Source: Papilionanthe hookeriana x Papilionanthe teres
Lineage: Eukaryota > Streptophyta > Magnoliopsida > Asparagales > Orchidaceae
Reading direction: 5' to 3'
DNA length: 64,000 bases
Assembly (NCBI GenBank): GCA_022702705.1
Contig: CM040430.1
Coordinates: 14,393,310 to 14,457,309, forward strand
Numbering within the stretch: the stretch's first letter is position 1; the number at the start of each line of letters is the position of its first letter. A program made the translations under genes and the position numbers. Of the stretch, positions 20,206 through 30,150 are shown piece by piece. The notes below the pieces were generated by a model. The model searched no databases. It had not been told where the DNA came from and saw nothing but the letters and a program-made list of their open reading frames with translations.

Positions 20206-21798
20206 TTAAGCAACAGAAAGCTGTTGCCCGTTAAATCTCTCAAGTCTGATGAGCAATCTTTCCAATGCTTCGCTCATCCAGATATGTTGGCAGCCCTCCC
20301 TGGCTTCAGCCACCGTCACCTGTTAACCCAAAGCAAAGCAAAGCATTATTAGGTCACCACAAAAGAATAAGCTTAATAAAAGGATATATGATAGAACTAA
20401 ACATGTTTTAAATTTCATCTACTTACCCATCTCCTCTTCCGAAGTTCCATCTCGGGCCAATAAGCCAATTCCTCAGTTACATTTAAGGGAAACATAGTAC
20501 CCTCATAGAATACATTGTTCCTCTTACTTTTATACAACCATCTCCCGAGATTTCCCTGCAACGAAATAAAATTTCAATTTTGAAATTGTTGAATGATCCA
20601 TAAAGAAAACAAAGTAAAGATATTAAAGATTATGATGCTAATGCTAACCTCAAGATGTCCTTGAACGCCAGCCTCCTCCATAGCCTCCCTCGAAGCAGCC
20701 TGGTTCATAGTTTCGTCTGATTCCCATCCTCCCTAAACAAAATTATCATATGATTCATCAGCTTAAGATGCTGAAAGGACACAACTTCAGTAATACAATG
20801 GAACACAAGATTCAAAACTTCCAACTTCAAACAAAGTCCAGAATTTCAGTTTGGTTATAGGGGAGAATTTAATGATTATTAGTTGACATATCATAAGAAC
20901 ATGGAAATGAAGACCAAAGGCATTGATCTTTCTTCTGAAGAACCCACATAAAATGGAAATGAAGCTATAATGAAAATTTGAAGCATTTTACTGAGGAAGA
21001 TGGCTCCAAGAGTTACTGAATTTCATTAAAAAAAAAAAAAATTCTTAAAGGCACATCATGAATTGAAAAATATTAAAAAACTACAACATCTCCAATCTAA
21101 TGTAATCATTCCCACGAATTTACCTTTGGGAACATCATGCCATGGCCCTTTTGTGAGCTTATGACAAGAACTTGCACCATTTTATCCATGTCAACCACCA
21201 AAGGATCATCCTTCTTCAACTTGTATGGAATGCATCTGTATAATTGAAAAACAAATCTTAGATAAAAAATAACAAAATACTTCATGAAAATTATAAACAG
21301 CAATTGCAACTAAACTCATTCGGCAATAGCTTTTCATTGCAAATATTCTTTAATATAAACAAAGCCTATTGTAATTTGGGGAGTAAAATTGTTCTGAGAA
21401 TACGGAATGGGGCTTTTTTTATTGAAGAATCCGCATAACCCCATCAAAATCGTTTTTTGACATAGGAAATCCACCAAAAATCCAAGAGATTGAGAAAAAA
21501 ATAGACAATTCTGAAGCCTGTAGTAGCAAATCGACTTGAAGAATCGATAGATAGAAACATGAATGCTAAGCAAATGAAGGCAAATCAAAACACAAAAACC
21601 AAATGCAGTAGAGAGATAAAACAAAAATCCAATGAACAAATCAATCATTTACGCAATGTCCCAAATCAAAATCTCAACTTTTTTCCAAAGACAAAAACGT
21701 CAGAAACCAAGAGCATCGACTCACCCAACAACGAGCCTTTTGCCACAGCTTGTATAGCGCTGAAGCTCCCTCCCCTGTCGCGCAATCATTATCGACAT
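20206..21798 (-). CDS. Nudix hydrolase, NUDT12/13/16/17/18-like, five coding exons
   Basis: Hydrolyses nucleoside diphosphates linked to another group; members of this plant group act on dinucleoside polyphosphates or diphosphoinositol polyphosphates. Coding exons on the minus strand: 21725-21798, 21124-21235, 20649-20732, 20427-20555, 20206-20319. All introns are GT-AG and phases fit. They join to 513 nt, 170 residues, with no stop. Exon 1 encodes MSIMIARQGRELQRY. Exon 2 has VQVLVISSQKGHGMMFPK. Exon 3 holds a perfect Nudix box, G-x5-E-x7-REAMEEAGV. Exon 4 has LGRWLYKSK and FYEGTMFPL. Exon 5 has VAEAREGCQHIWMSEAL. Family order and length are normal. A TATA box lies at 22117-22125. This is the only intact host gene in the window. 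The exact paralogue is uncertain. Confidence 0.93.
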
Positions 21799-22116
21799 CT
21801 TCTTCCCACGGGGCACTGAACCTTTCTCTCCTTCCCCTTACAAAACTACGAAGAACACTACCTCACGATACTGAACCCAAACAACCGAAACAAAGACACG
21901 GGGCCTCTAAAAAGCTAAGTTGGAGAGAACCGCTAGCCCTCTCTGCCACCTAAACTTACGAAATCTATAGGAAACCGTTGATTGGGATCAGAATTGAAAC
22001 TTTGTATAGAAACGGAAAGCCCTAGAAGTCGACGTGGAGGATTAGAGAGTGAGGAATGAAGAGTTTGAGACTGGATAATGATTTGGCTTTTCATTGAGAG
22101 CTGCTGCTGCGACGGG

Positions 22117-22125
22117 TTTATATAA
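22117..22125 (-). promoter_or_regulatory. TATA box of the Nudix gene
   Basis: Minus strand TTATATAAA within CTTATATAAACCCG, about 320 bp upstream of the ATG. That implies a 5' UTR of roughly 290 nt unless a leader intron exists. No other strong TATA is closer. Confidence 0.65.
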
Positions 22126-22265
22126 GACCATGAGAAGCGCGTGTGGGGATTTTCTTTATTTTATCTAGCTGTGATCCTTCTGCTCGTACGCGGATGTTTT
22201 GTCCCCGCGCGTTGGTAAATCTCAGCTGGTAGACACGCTTGAGAATTTCGAGTAGCTTTGGCTAT

Positions 22266-22460
22266 TAAGGCCTCTCCAATACTAGAAATTATTACATCAC
22301 AAGTTTTGATGTAATTTACATTAGGATTTTAATTTGGGTCTGTCATATGTACAGACAAACTCCCAAATTAATATATGAGTGGGTCTGTCTGTACACGTGG
22401 CAAGCCATAATTGGTGTCAGGACTCCTGATGCAATAATTATTCCCCCAGTAGGGGATTAG
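22266..22460. mobile_element. possible MITE upstream of the Nudix gene
   Basis: The left end CCAATACTAGAAATTATTAC and the inverted right end (CCCTACTGGGGGAATAATTA on the other strand) are imperfectly complementary, both leading into TTRCATCA. Inside, GGGTCTGTC occurs twice with its inverse nearby. TAA and TTA at the two borders would fit a Harbinger-type target. It begins about 140 bp upstream of the gene's TATA box. Confidence 0.45.
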
Positions 22461-22503
22461 TCTGCCACACACGGTGGAAACAATTGCTAATATGATAGCT
22501 TAG

Positions 22504-23026
22504 TGTCACGAACTAACTTCCCTCAAGTCACCCGTGTGGCTTTAGCGCTCTTCCCTGACATTAAATCAGTCTAATCCTCACAACGCTTGCACTTGTAAGC
22601 ACAAAATGCTCTAAGAAGAAAAGTAGAGAGAAAAGAACACTTCACACTTGATTATTTGGAGACTTTGATTGAATGCTTAGGTTCCTTGGATGGTTACAAA
22701 TGAGGGGAGGGACCTCTATTGATAGTCCCTCTCCAAGTTAAGAGAATATTATAGAATTCTTTACTTTCAAGAATACTCCATACAATTCTTAAATAAATAC
22801 ATAATCCTAGATCCTTCTAGGTTCTTCTTGAACTCTCCATGCTCCATCCTTGAGTTTTTCATGGAGTGTTGCCTTCCTCTGACCTCTGAAATTGTGTAGA
22901 AGTTTTTATATTTGTGTGGAGCTTTCTTATCCACTTTCTTGGCTCTAGAAGGTTTTTTCATGCCTTTTCTAGAGTTTTTCTTCTCATGCTTGGCTTGCCA
23001 TTTCTTTGAAAATGGCAGGCGTGATA
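22504..23026 (-). repeat. 3' LTR of the gag-only element
   Basis: 523 bp. On the + strand it starts TGTCACG and ends GTGATA; it aligns along its length with 25043-25561, including CACTTCACACTTGA and TTGAATGCTTAGGTTCC. Confidence 0.88.
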
Positions 23027-23039
23027 CTCTCTCCCACTT
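23027..23039 (-). promoter_or_regulatory. polypurine tract of the gag-only element
   Basis: Minus strand AAGTGGGAGAGAG directly before the LTR start TATCACGCC (TGTCACGCC in the other LTR). Confidence 0.75.
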
Positions 23040-23083
23040 AAACCCGCAATGCCCTCATTGCGGCTTCCCCTACACCTTCGGAA

Positions 23084-23940
23084 TCACTTCATCGGTTTGT
23101 CCCCAGACTTGGCAAACTTTGGTTTTTTCTTGGTGTTATGGGAGAGGAGTGTCATGCAGCAAGTCTTCCTGGCTAGTGGCTTATCCCTTGCCTCCAACCT
23201 TGTTAAACCATCTTTATACATTCTTAGCGGTGGTTTATTAAGAACCTTCACCACTTTCCTTGGCATCCCAACCCCTTGGTTAGCTATGTTGTCCCCCTTG
23301 TCCTTGGCAATGTTATCCTTGAGCTGGATTGTTGATAGAGTTTTGGATCCTTGCTTGCTTAACCTTATTATCGGTACTGAGCAAGCTTGACTCTCCTCCG
23401 TAATGCACAGGCTATTAGCAAATGGCATTGGGAATGCTCTTGATATCTCCAATAAGTTTATTCATATGAAAACTTTGTAATATTCCAAAGGAATGATAGA
23501 AAAGTCTAGAGTACCTAACCGTGCCCCAATGCTGGTCTTGATTCCCTTAGCCATTCCATCAATTGGAATCTCTGCTAAGTTGACGACTTTAATGAAGTCC
23601 CCACCTTTAGTCATCTGCAACCCTAACCTCTTTGCTTCCTCCCTGGAGATGAAGTTGTGGGAAGCACCCGTATCCACTATTGGTGTTGTCCCTTCTATTG
23701 CCATCTCCACAAAGAGTAACCCCTACGTTGGAGGTTTTGTTGAAGCTTGCATTCCGTTCGATAGTTGAAGAGATCCCACATGTGCCTCCATTTCATTTTT
23801 TCTATCACTTTCTTCTTCCTCCTTATGTCTTCCAAGGAGAGAGTTAAGGGCCTTCTTCTAGGGCAATCCCTTGCCCAATGAGGTCCTTCACAAAGAAAGC
23901 AACGATTTTGATATAGCTTGTTATTAGTCTTCCCCTTATC
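23084..23940 (-). pseudogene. zinc knuckle and retropepsin of the gag-only element
   Basis: CFLCEGPHWARDCP (about 23870-23912) is a CCHC-type knuckle with the C-x2-C-x3-H-x4-C spacing of plant chromovirus-type gag. The protease follows, with IVDTGASHNFIS near 23670 (active site DTGA intact) and RLGLQMTKG. It stops at 23462 after DFSIIPLEYYKVFI. A further open piece (23084-23452) contains MPFANSLCITEE, the usual end of this protease segment. RT does not follow. Confidence 0.82.
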
Positions 23941-23942
23941 AC

Positions 23943-25014
23943 TTACCTTTGTTGGGGTTCATTCGCGATGTTTCTCCTCCTTTTGTTTGACCTTGTATCC
24001 CCACCTTTGACATCATAACTCTTCTTATCTTCAGGCTTTCTAGACTCATCTGAATAATCAACCAAGCTTTCAACAGTCGCGATGACAGTGGCAAGATCTT
24101 GCACTCCTCTCCTCCTAAGCTCGGTCTTTGCCCAATGTTTGAGTTCATCCGTGAAGTTGGAGAGAGTATCCTTGTCTAACATATCTGGGATTTCAAAAAC
24201 CAAGCTTGTAAACTCCTTAATGTAGTCTCAAATCGATCCCTCTTGCTTGAGCCTTCGCAACCGGGCTCTAGCCTCATCCTCGGCATTCTCGGGGTAGAAC
24301 TGCCTCTTTAGCTCTCTCTTGAAGTCATTGAAGGTGGACACGGAGCACAATTCTTTCTCTGCATCTTTTTTTTTCTCCACCAAAGCATAGCGATGTCCGA
24401 GAGATAAATAGAGGCAAATTGTATTTTTGCATCTTCATCGGTAATCTTCTTCGCTCCAAAGTATTGCTCAAGTTCACATAGGAAGTTCTCTACTTCCTTC
24501 GCGTTATGAACCCCTCCAAAACTCATAGGTTTTGGAACTTCAACCCTCTTAGCTTCAAAAGTGTGATGGATGGTGGATGTCGCTAGTGCCCGCTTGCATA
24601 GCGAGATATCTCCACGTATTTCCTCAAAGTTAGCACGTATGTCACTCATCTCTTCTTCATGGGCTCTTTGTACCTCTTGGAGCTCCCCAACAAATCCTCC
24701 TGCAACTTAGCCATATGGCCCATTAAGGTCTCCTCAAGTTGAAGCATCATACCTCTGATCATTGAATAGATAGTGACATCCTCTTCCTTGAGTCCATCAC
24801 CTTTAGCCAAGATCCTCTACTTAGCCCTCCACATCATTCATTGCCTCCTCCACCCACGCAAGGCGTGATCAAATCCATGCATGATCTTCTTAGACCTCTC
24901 ATGTGGCTTGGATGCAACGACATATCTTTGCTCCTGGCGACCTCGTCCTTGTTGAGATGTTTCCACATTTGTGGCTTCGGACTCCATTACGTGCTCTCTA
25001 ATGCTCTTTGCCAT
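23943..25014 (-). pseudogene. gag: gag of the gag-only element, frameshifted
   Basis: ATG at 25014 (MAKSIREHVMES) starts a charged N-terminal segment with stops near 24825-24838. The capsid-like domain begins near 24550 with PKPMSFGGVHNAKEVENFL and YLSDIAMLWWRKK. A frameshift lies at the A-run on the minus strand (about 24365-24375). The rest reads FKRELKRQFYPENAEDEA, a TAG/TGA-type stop in IxDYIKEF, then FEIPDMLDKD and TELRRRGVQDLATVIATVES. This is the standard plant retrotransposon gag order. Confidence 0.85.
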
Positions 25015-25023
25015 ACCTTCAAA

Positions 25024-25040
25024 CCGAAGCTCTGACACCA
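25024..25040 (-). promoter_or_regulatory. primer binding site, initiator tRNA-Met
   Basis: Minus strand TGGTGTCAGAGCTTCGG next to the 5' LTR matches the TGGTATCAGAGC consensus, with one transition. Confidence 0.8.
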
Positions 25041-25042
25041 AC

Positions 25043-25561
25043 CGTCACAGACTAAATTCACTCAAGTCACCCGTGCGGCTTTAACAACCTTTCTTGGCAC
25101 TAAATCATTCTAACCCTCACAACACTTGAACATGTAAGCGCAAAATTCTCTAAGAAGAAGAGTAGAGAGAAAGGAACACTTCACACTTGAATATTTAGAA
25201 ACTTTGATTGAATGCTTAGGTTCCTTGGATGGTTACAAATGAGGGGAGGGACCTATTCACAGTCCCCCTCCAAGCCATGAGAATACTAGAATTCCCTAAT
25301 TTCTAGAGTATTCCATACAATTCTTGCATAAATACATAATCTTAGATCCTTCTAAGTTCTTCTTGAACTCTCCATTCTCCATCCTTGAGTTCTTAATGTA
25401 GTATTGCATTCCTTTGACCTCTAGAATTGGGTAGAAGTTTCTAAAGTTGGGCGGAGCTTTCTCATCCACTTTCCTGGCTCTATAAGGTTCTTTCATGCCT
25501 CTTCTAGAGTTTTCCTTCTCGTGCTTGTCTTGCCATTTCATTGAAATGACGGGGCGTGACA
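25043..25561 (-). repeat. 5' LTR of the gag-only element
   Basis: 519 bp, + strand CGTCACAG to GGCGTGACA. The ends form the inverted repeat TGTCAC/GTGACA with one change at the first base. Confidence 0.88.
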
Positions 25562-25565
25562 TTAG

Positions 25566-26810
25566 GCTAGTACTAGGTAAACTAATTATCTCGAACGTGT
25601 CATGCATTTGTCACAGGTATATGATTATATATGCCCATAGCGTGAATGTTAAGCATGCAGGTGCAAAATGCAGAAGTGACTCATTTTTAAGACACATGCA
25701 GATTGGGTGCACCGGGTATAGAACATCCTTGGGAGATTACACCTCGCTAGAGAGGTAACATATATGCTCATGTAGAAAGCAGACATAAAATGCACAAATG
25801 AGATTAAGTTTGATTGTATCGAGAATAGGACACCCTAAAGGAGAATTACACCTCACTCGAGAGGCAATCAAACGACCTCATGCAGGTGGCAAAGCACAAA
25901 CAATACATGATATGTGACACACGCACGACAAATCCTAAAAGATCTTATGAGTGTTATGTGTTGTACACATGTTAAGTGAGAGTTATACACCTAAGTGAAT
26001 ATACATTGTGCACTAGATGGGTTCAGGGGCTGACTCATGTTAAGTGACACATTGTAGCATACCTACGACACTCCTAGGTTGTGTCATAGGAACTAAGGTA
26101 GCATGATTCTCATTAACGAGAACTATGTATCGAGTAGGCTTTATATGTTGTTTACCCCCACGAGGTGTGCAAATATCCGACCATTCCCATGAGGTAACGT
26201 TTGGTCATGGAGATTGCACAAATGTGTGTGTGTGTCTTGATATATATGTATATGTGTGTATGTGTCATTGGGGGAGCCGATTATCTTCTCTGCTGACGTT
26301 GACTTTCAACGCTCTTCCTCAATGAAGGGAAGCTCTTCGAGTAGCATCGCCCAAAAACACTCTCCCATGTTTTGGAAAAGACTTTGTTGATTGTCGTTAA
26401 TGGGTAGTTGCAGCACTTTTAGAAGTCACTCTCACTTGGACTTGTCAATATAGAAAGCCTTAAAATGCTCTTCATATCACATGTCGATGTGACAATCGTA
26501 CTGAAGATGGAAGACTAGAAGGAGAACACCCCCTTTCCATTGAAACAAGAAGTGTGCAACGTTTATGATTGAAGATACTTCTTCAAATTATTATATTATC
26601 GATAATCATTTACATATCATGTCTGTCTCATTAACTCAAGAAAATATTAAATCTCGATAATCCAATGTGTGGACGAATGTATGGATCATACCATGTGGCA
26701 TACATAACGGCGTGATTCAATCCATGATGTCATTGTCTGGATTTCCAGAAGACGCACATAATATTTTTCCCTTTAATTTTATATGACTTATAATATGATT
26801 GATTATATTG

Positions 26811-26900
<90 letters not shown>

Positions 26901-27140
26901 AATTGGCATTGGTTTGTAGGTTACTTTCAATGTGATGGTGAAGAATGTGCTTAGCATGAACCCTGGTGTGGAGGAGGCTTAGACCTATGAAAACAATATA
27001 CATCTTCATGAAGGGTCTGCTTGCCATTCCTCTCTATTTTCCTGCAACTATCTATTGGAAAGCAACTCAGATATTTTTGTAGAAAAAACATTGTTGCAAT
27101 CAACAATATCAGAAGTAAAATTATGAAAAGACTCGTAATC
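25566..27140. other. unassigned intergenic sequence
   Basis: No gene supported. Two related segments, about 25690-25760 (ACACCTCGCTAGAGAGG) and 25800-25880 (ACACCTCACTCGAGAGG), form a degenerate tandem duplication of about 110 bp. A TG-rich tract lies at 26220-26270 and a long AT microsatellite at 26813-26897. Confidence 0.5.
26813..26897. repeat. (AT)n microsatellite
   Basis: About 42 uninterrupted AT units. It is self-complementary and likely polymorphic. ORFs of repeated Tyr-Ile across it are meaningless. Confidence 0.98.
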
Positions 27141-27148
27141 ATCATCAT

Positions 27149-27541
27149 TAGGGATGTCTATTCGTGTTAGCGTGTCAGGTTCAGGCCTGACTCGAATAGG
27201 TCTGATCTAAACCAGACCTGAATATTATATGGGTCAAAAATTCCAACCCGAACCTGACCCTTCTTCAACATGTCAACCTGAACCTGGACCGTATAATATG
27301 TTTAACATAAGGAGTCACAATAGCTAGTTGGGTTTAAATCAGGTCAATTCCAGATTGTCGGGTACATTTCAAGTTATTTTAAGATTTTTGGGGCATTTTC
27401 AGGTGGTGGGTCAACCTGAACCCGAGTAGCAAAATTAAACGGGCTAGGATATTTAACCCGAACCCTACCCGATGAAAATTTAGATTCATCAAGTCGGGTT
27501 CGGATTGAAGTGTCGTTTCTGCTCAATGTTTGACTCCCATA
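27149..27541. mobile_element. hAT-like miniature element
   Basis: Starts TAGGGATGTC and ends GACTCCCATA (inverse TATGGGAGTC). ATCATCAT occurs on both sides (27141-27148 and 27542-27549), an 8-bp duplication as for hAT elements. The interior is full of CCCGAACC, GGGTTCGG and TCAGGTT words in both orientations. The ATC repeat nature of the flank weakens the duplication evidence. Confidence 0.65.
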
Positions 27542-27549
27542 ATCATCAT

Positions 27550-28245
27550 GACATTAAATTATGTTTTTTTCCTTATGACATATAGAATTGCATCTAATTT
27601 CCAGTCAAGAAAGGCTACTTTAAGTAAATTTGATCGAGTATTTGAGAATAGGATCCAAGATAAATAGATGGGAATGGGTAAGTTTGATCAATCAAATTTC
27701 TTGGGTTACGTTCTCCTAAATTCAAACCTTAATATCGAGCAAATTAGTATCTATTTCTCGGATTAATCTTCAGAAGACACGAGACGACACGCACTTTCAT
27801 TTGCTTTGTCTATCTACAGTCTTCTTCGGTGCTTCATGGCTTTGGAGCAACTAAGGGAAAGAATAAAAGCTCAAATTTAATTATCTCTTAATTTACTTTC
27901 ATTATTTTCAACATTGAAAACTCTTTTAACTTTGATATAAATTTAATTTGTTGGTTTGTGGAATTATTCCAAATATTGGAGAGTAATTAACGTAATTAAC
28001 TTTGATTTATAAAGGTGATTAGCGAGTCAATTGCTGCGAAATATCGTAAAGTTGATTAGGAAATAGGCAAGCACCGATATTCACTACAAAGATATGTCGT
28101 GAAAAATGCGGAATGTATGATAATTGTGATGAATTTTTTTAATTATTAATTACATAATAATTAATCCAAATTATATTTACTTAATTTCATTTATACCCTT
28201 TATTTAATCAGACTCCGATATTCCGGTGGGCTCTGCGATTCCGCA
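27550..28245. other. unassigned sequence with a segment duplicated at 30240
   Basis: No gene. About 27950-28070 (TTGGTTTGTGGAATTATTCC to GGTGATTAGCGAGTCAATT) resembles 30245-30330 (TTGACTTGTGAATTTGGTCC to AATTATTAGCGACTCATTT), a diverged dispersed repeat. Confidence 0.5.
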
Positions 28246-28253
28246 GTTTCATA

Positions 28254-28993
28254 TAGGGCTGTCAAAAAAGCTCGTTGTTCCCGAACAATTCGTGTTCGGT
28301 TCGCCAAGAAGTTCGTGTTCGATTCGTTCGATAAGCAAACAAGACGAACACGAACAATTTTTTTGTTCGATTTGTTAAACGAACCAAACACGAACAATGA
28401 TGTGTTCGTTCATGTTCGGTTCATTATTGTTCGAAATATAAAATAATTTAAAATAATTATATATAAAAAATATATGATATTTTAAAAATAGTTCTATATT
28501 ATAAAAATTTATCATATTTTAAATAATTAAACTGCTATAAATTATAATATATGATAAATTATTAATAACAATAATAAGATTATAGTATTAATTATATTAA
28601 TATAAATATTATAATATTATAATTAATATACTATACTATATATTAAAATAAAACCCTAAACAAAACTCTAAACGCCTTATTCGCTTTGCTTCATTTTGAG
28701 AAAGTATGGATTACCTGATGGGTACGGAATACCAGATTAATTTGCTTTATTTTGATGAAGTATGCTATCAAAGTTAAGGCTGTCAAAAAAGCTCGTTGTT
28801 CACGAACAGTTCGGTTCGTGTTCGGTTCGTCAGGAAGTTCGTGTTCGATTCGTTCGATAAGCAAACGAGACGAACACGAACAAATTTTTTTCGTTCGGTT
28901 TGTTAAACGAACCAAACACGAACAGTGTTGTGTTTGAACATTTCGAACGAACACTAGCTCTGTTCGTTTGTGTTTGGTTTGTTCACACCCCTA
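28254..28993. mobile_element. non-autonomous hAT element with perfect 8-bp target duplication
   Basis: Ends TAGGGCTGTC and CACACCCCTA (inverse TAGGGGTGTG) and is flanked by GTTTCATA at 28246-28253 and 28994-29001. The interior repeats TTCGTGTTCG, ACGAACACGAAC and TTAAACGAACCAAACACGAA. The left 180 bp recurs at 28776-28960, so the element carries an internal copy of its own left end around an AT-rich centre. The ORFs across it are artefacts. Confidence 0.88.
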
Positions 28994-29001
28994 GTTTCAT
29001 A

Positions 29002-29488
29002 AGGGCTTAAACCTCAAATTTTTTTTACATTTATGCCCCCAAAATTTCTTATCAAGTCAAAAAAAAAAAACATTTTATTTAACATTTTCGTAGACAATGC
29101 CTTTTGCATGCTTAGAAAAGTAGTATATATTTAAAAATTAAAATTTAACTGTTAGAAATGTAAATACAAAGGAACTGAGGGGTAAGCATGTAAATCTACC
29201 TATTTATAAGTTAGTATACTAAATACACCGTTTAATATTCTTTATTATGTTCGAAGTGAAGTGAATGATGTTGCATTTTGTTTTGAATGATAGCTTGTAT
29301 TCATTTCCATTAGATGAAATGAAATTTTATAATTTATAACTTTATTGCATTTCAATTTGCATCCATGAATTTTATGTATGATTCTTTCATCATGCACCAA
29401 CATTATCATGCATTTAAATTCCGCGTATTGTAACTTTACGCTGGAATAGTAGGACTATAATAAATTTGCATAGTGGAAATTAATTAAA
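29002..29488. other. AT-rich intergenic sequence
   Basis: No feature supported. Confidence 0.5.
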
Positions 29489-29979
29489 GGCCCGTTTGGC
29501 GCAGTTTATTTGGGTGCGGTAGCGTTTTTCAAATGCTGCAGCTGTGTTTGAAATACATCTTTGCCCCCGCTTATTTTTGCCGCCCGATAATTGCTTCCTC
29601 ATTTTGTTAATAAGAGGTGAAACGCTCCGCTGCATGTGTCCTACGTCCGCTTGTGGCGTTATGTAAAGATTTCCTCTCGTGCCCCCTCGCCCTCGCCCTC
29701 CCCGACCTTCGGCTCCTTCATCTTCACGAAAAAAGCGGAAAGGAAGACGGTGCTTTTTTATGCAGAAGCCCTAGCCGCCCCTCTCTAGCTCACGCGACCG
29801 AGAACTTCTCATTTCTCCTCCTCCTCCTTTATCCAGCACCAGCTGTCAATAAGGTGTTTTGAATAAGCTTCCTCAAACAACAAGTCAGCTTATCCTGATA
29901 ATCTGCAGATTATCAGATTATCAGGATAATCTGTTTATCAGCAGATTATAAATAATCTGCAGCTGCCCCAAACAGACCC
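29489..29979. mobile_element. Harbinger-like MITE, copy 1, with insertion
   Basis: Starts GGCCCGTTTGG and ends CCAAACAGACCC (inverse GGGTCTGTTTGG), with TAA near both borders. The terminal CAGTTTATTTGGGTGCGG block is shared with copy 2. Bases 29620-29850 look inserted or unrelated (GC-rich, no domain). The right part has an inverted repeat built from TATCCTGATAATCTGCAG and its complement (29890-29930). Confidence 0.6.
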
Positions 29980-29994
29980 TAAAGCTAGCCCATT

Positions 29995-30150
29995 GGGGGC
30001 AATTTATTTGGTGCGGTGACGTTTTGAAAACACACCAGATCTGTTTGGATAAACACCTTTTTAGCAGCTTATGCGTTTACCTAGCTTATCAACCAATTAT
30101 TTATAATCAGTTTATTATTCAATAAGTTGCAGCCGTCCCAAACAGAATCT
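29995..30150. mobile_element. Harbinger-like MITE, copy 2, decayed
   Basis: GGGGGCAATTTATTTGGTGC at the left and GCAGCCGTCCCAAACAGAAT at the right match the ends of copy 1 (29489-29979) in the same orientation, with a shorter interior. Confidence 0.55.

Larger units (their letters stand above)
22504..25561 (-). mobile_element. short LTR retrotransposon with gag and protease only (TR-GAG-like)
   Basis: Two direct LTRs (22504-23026 and 25043-25561) flank 2.0 kb. On the minus strand the order is LTR, primer site matching initiator tRNA-Met, gag, zinc knuckle, protease, polypurine tract, LTR. TTAG lies directly outside both ends (22500-22503 and 25562-25565), a likely target duplication. No RT, RNase H or integrase fits in the space between the protease and the polypurine tract. 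This matches the published class of gag-only terminal-repeat elements. The LTRs differ at many sites (I estimate 12-15%), so the insertion is old. Confidence 0.85.

Noticed and set aside
23049..23390. Plus-strand ORFs over 22.9-23.4 kb
   Set aside because: Antisense shadows of the protease tail of the gag-only element.
26730..27027. Minus-strand ORFs with Tyr-Ile repeats
   Set aside because: They are translations of the (AT)n microsatellite.
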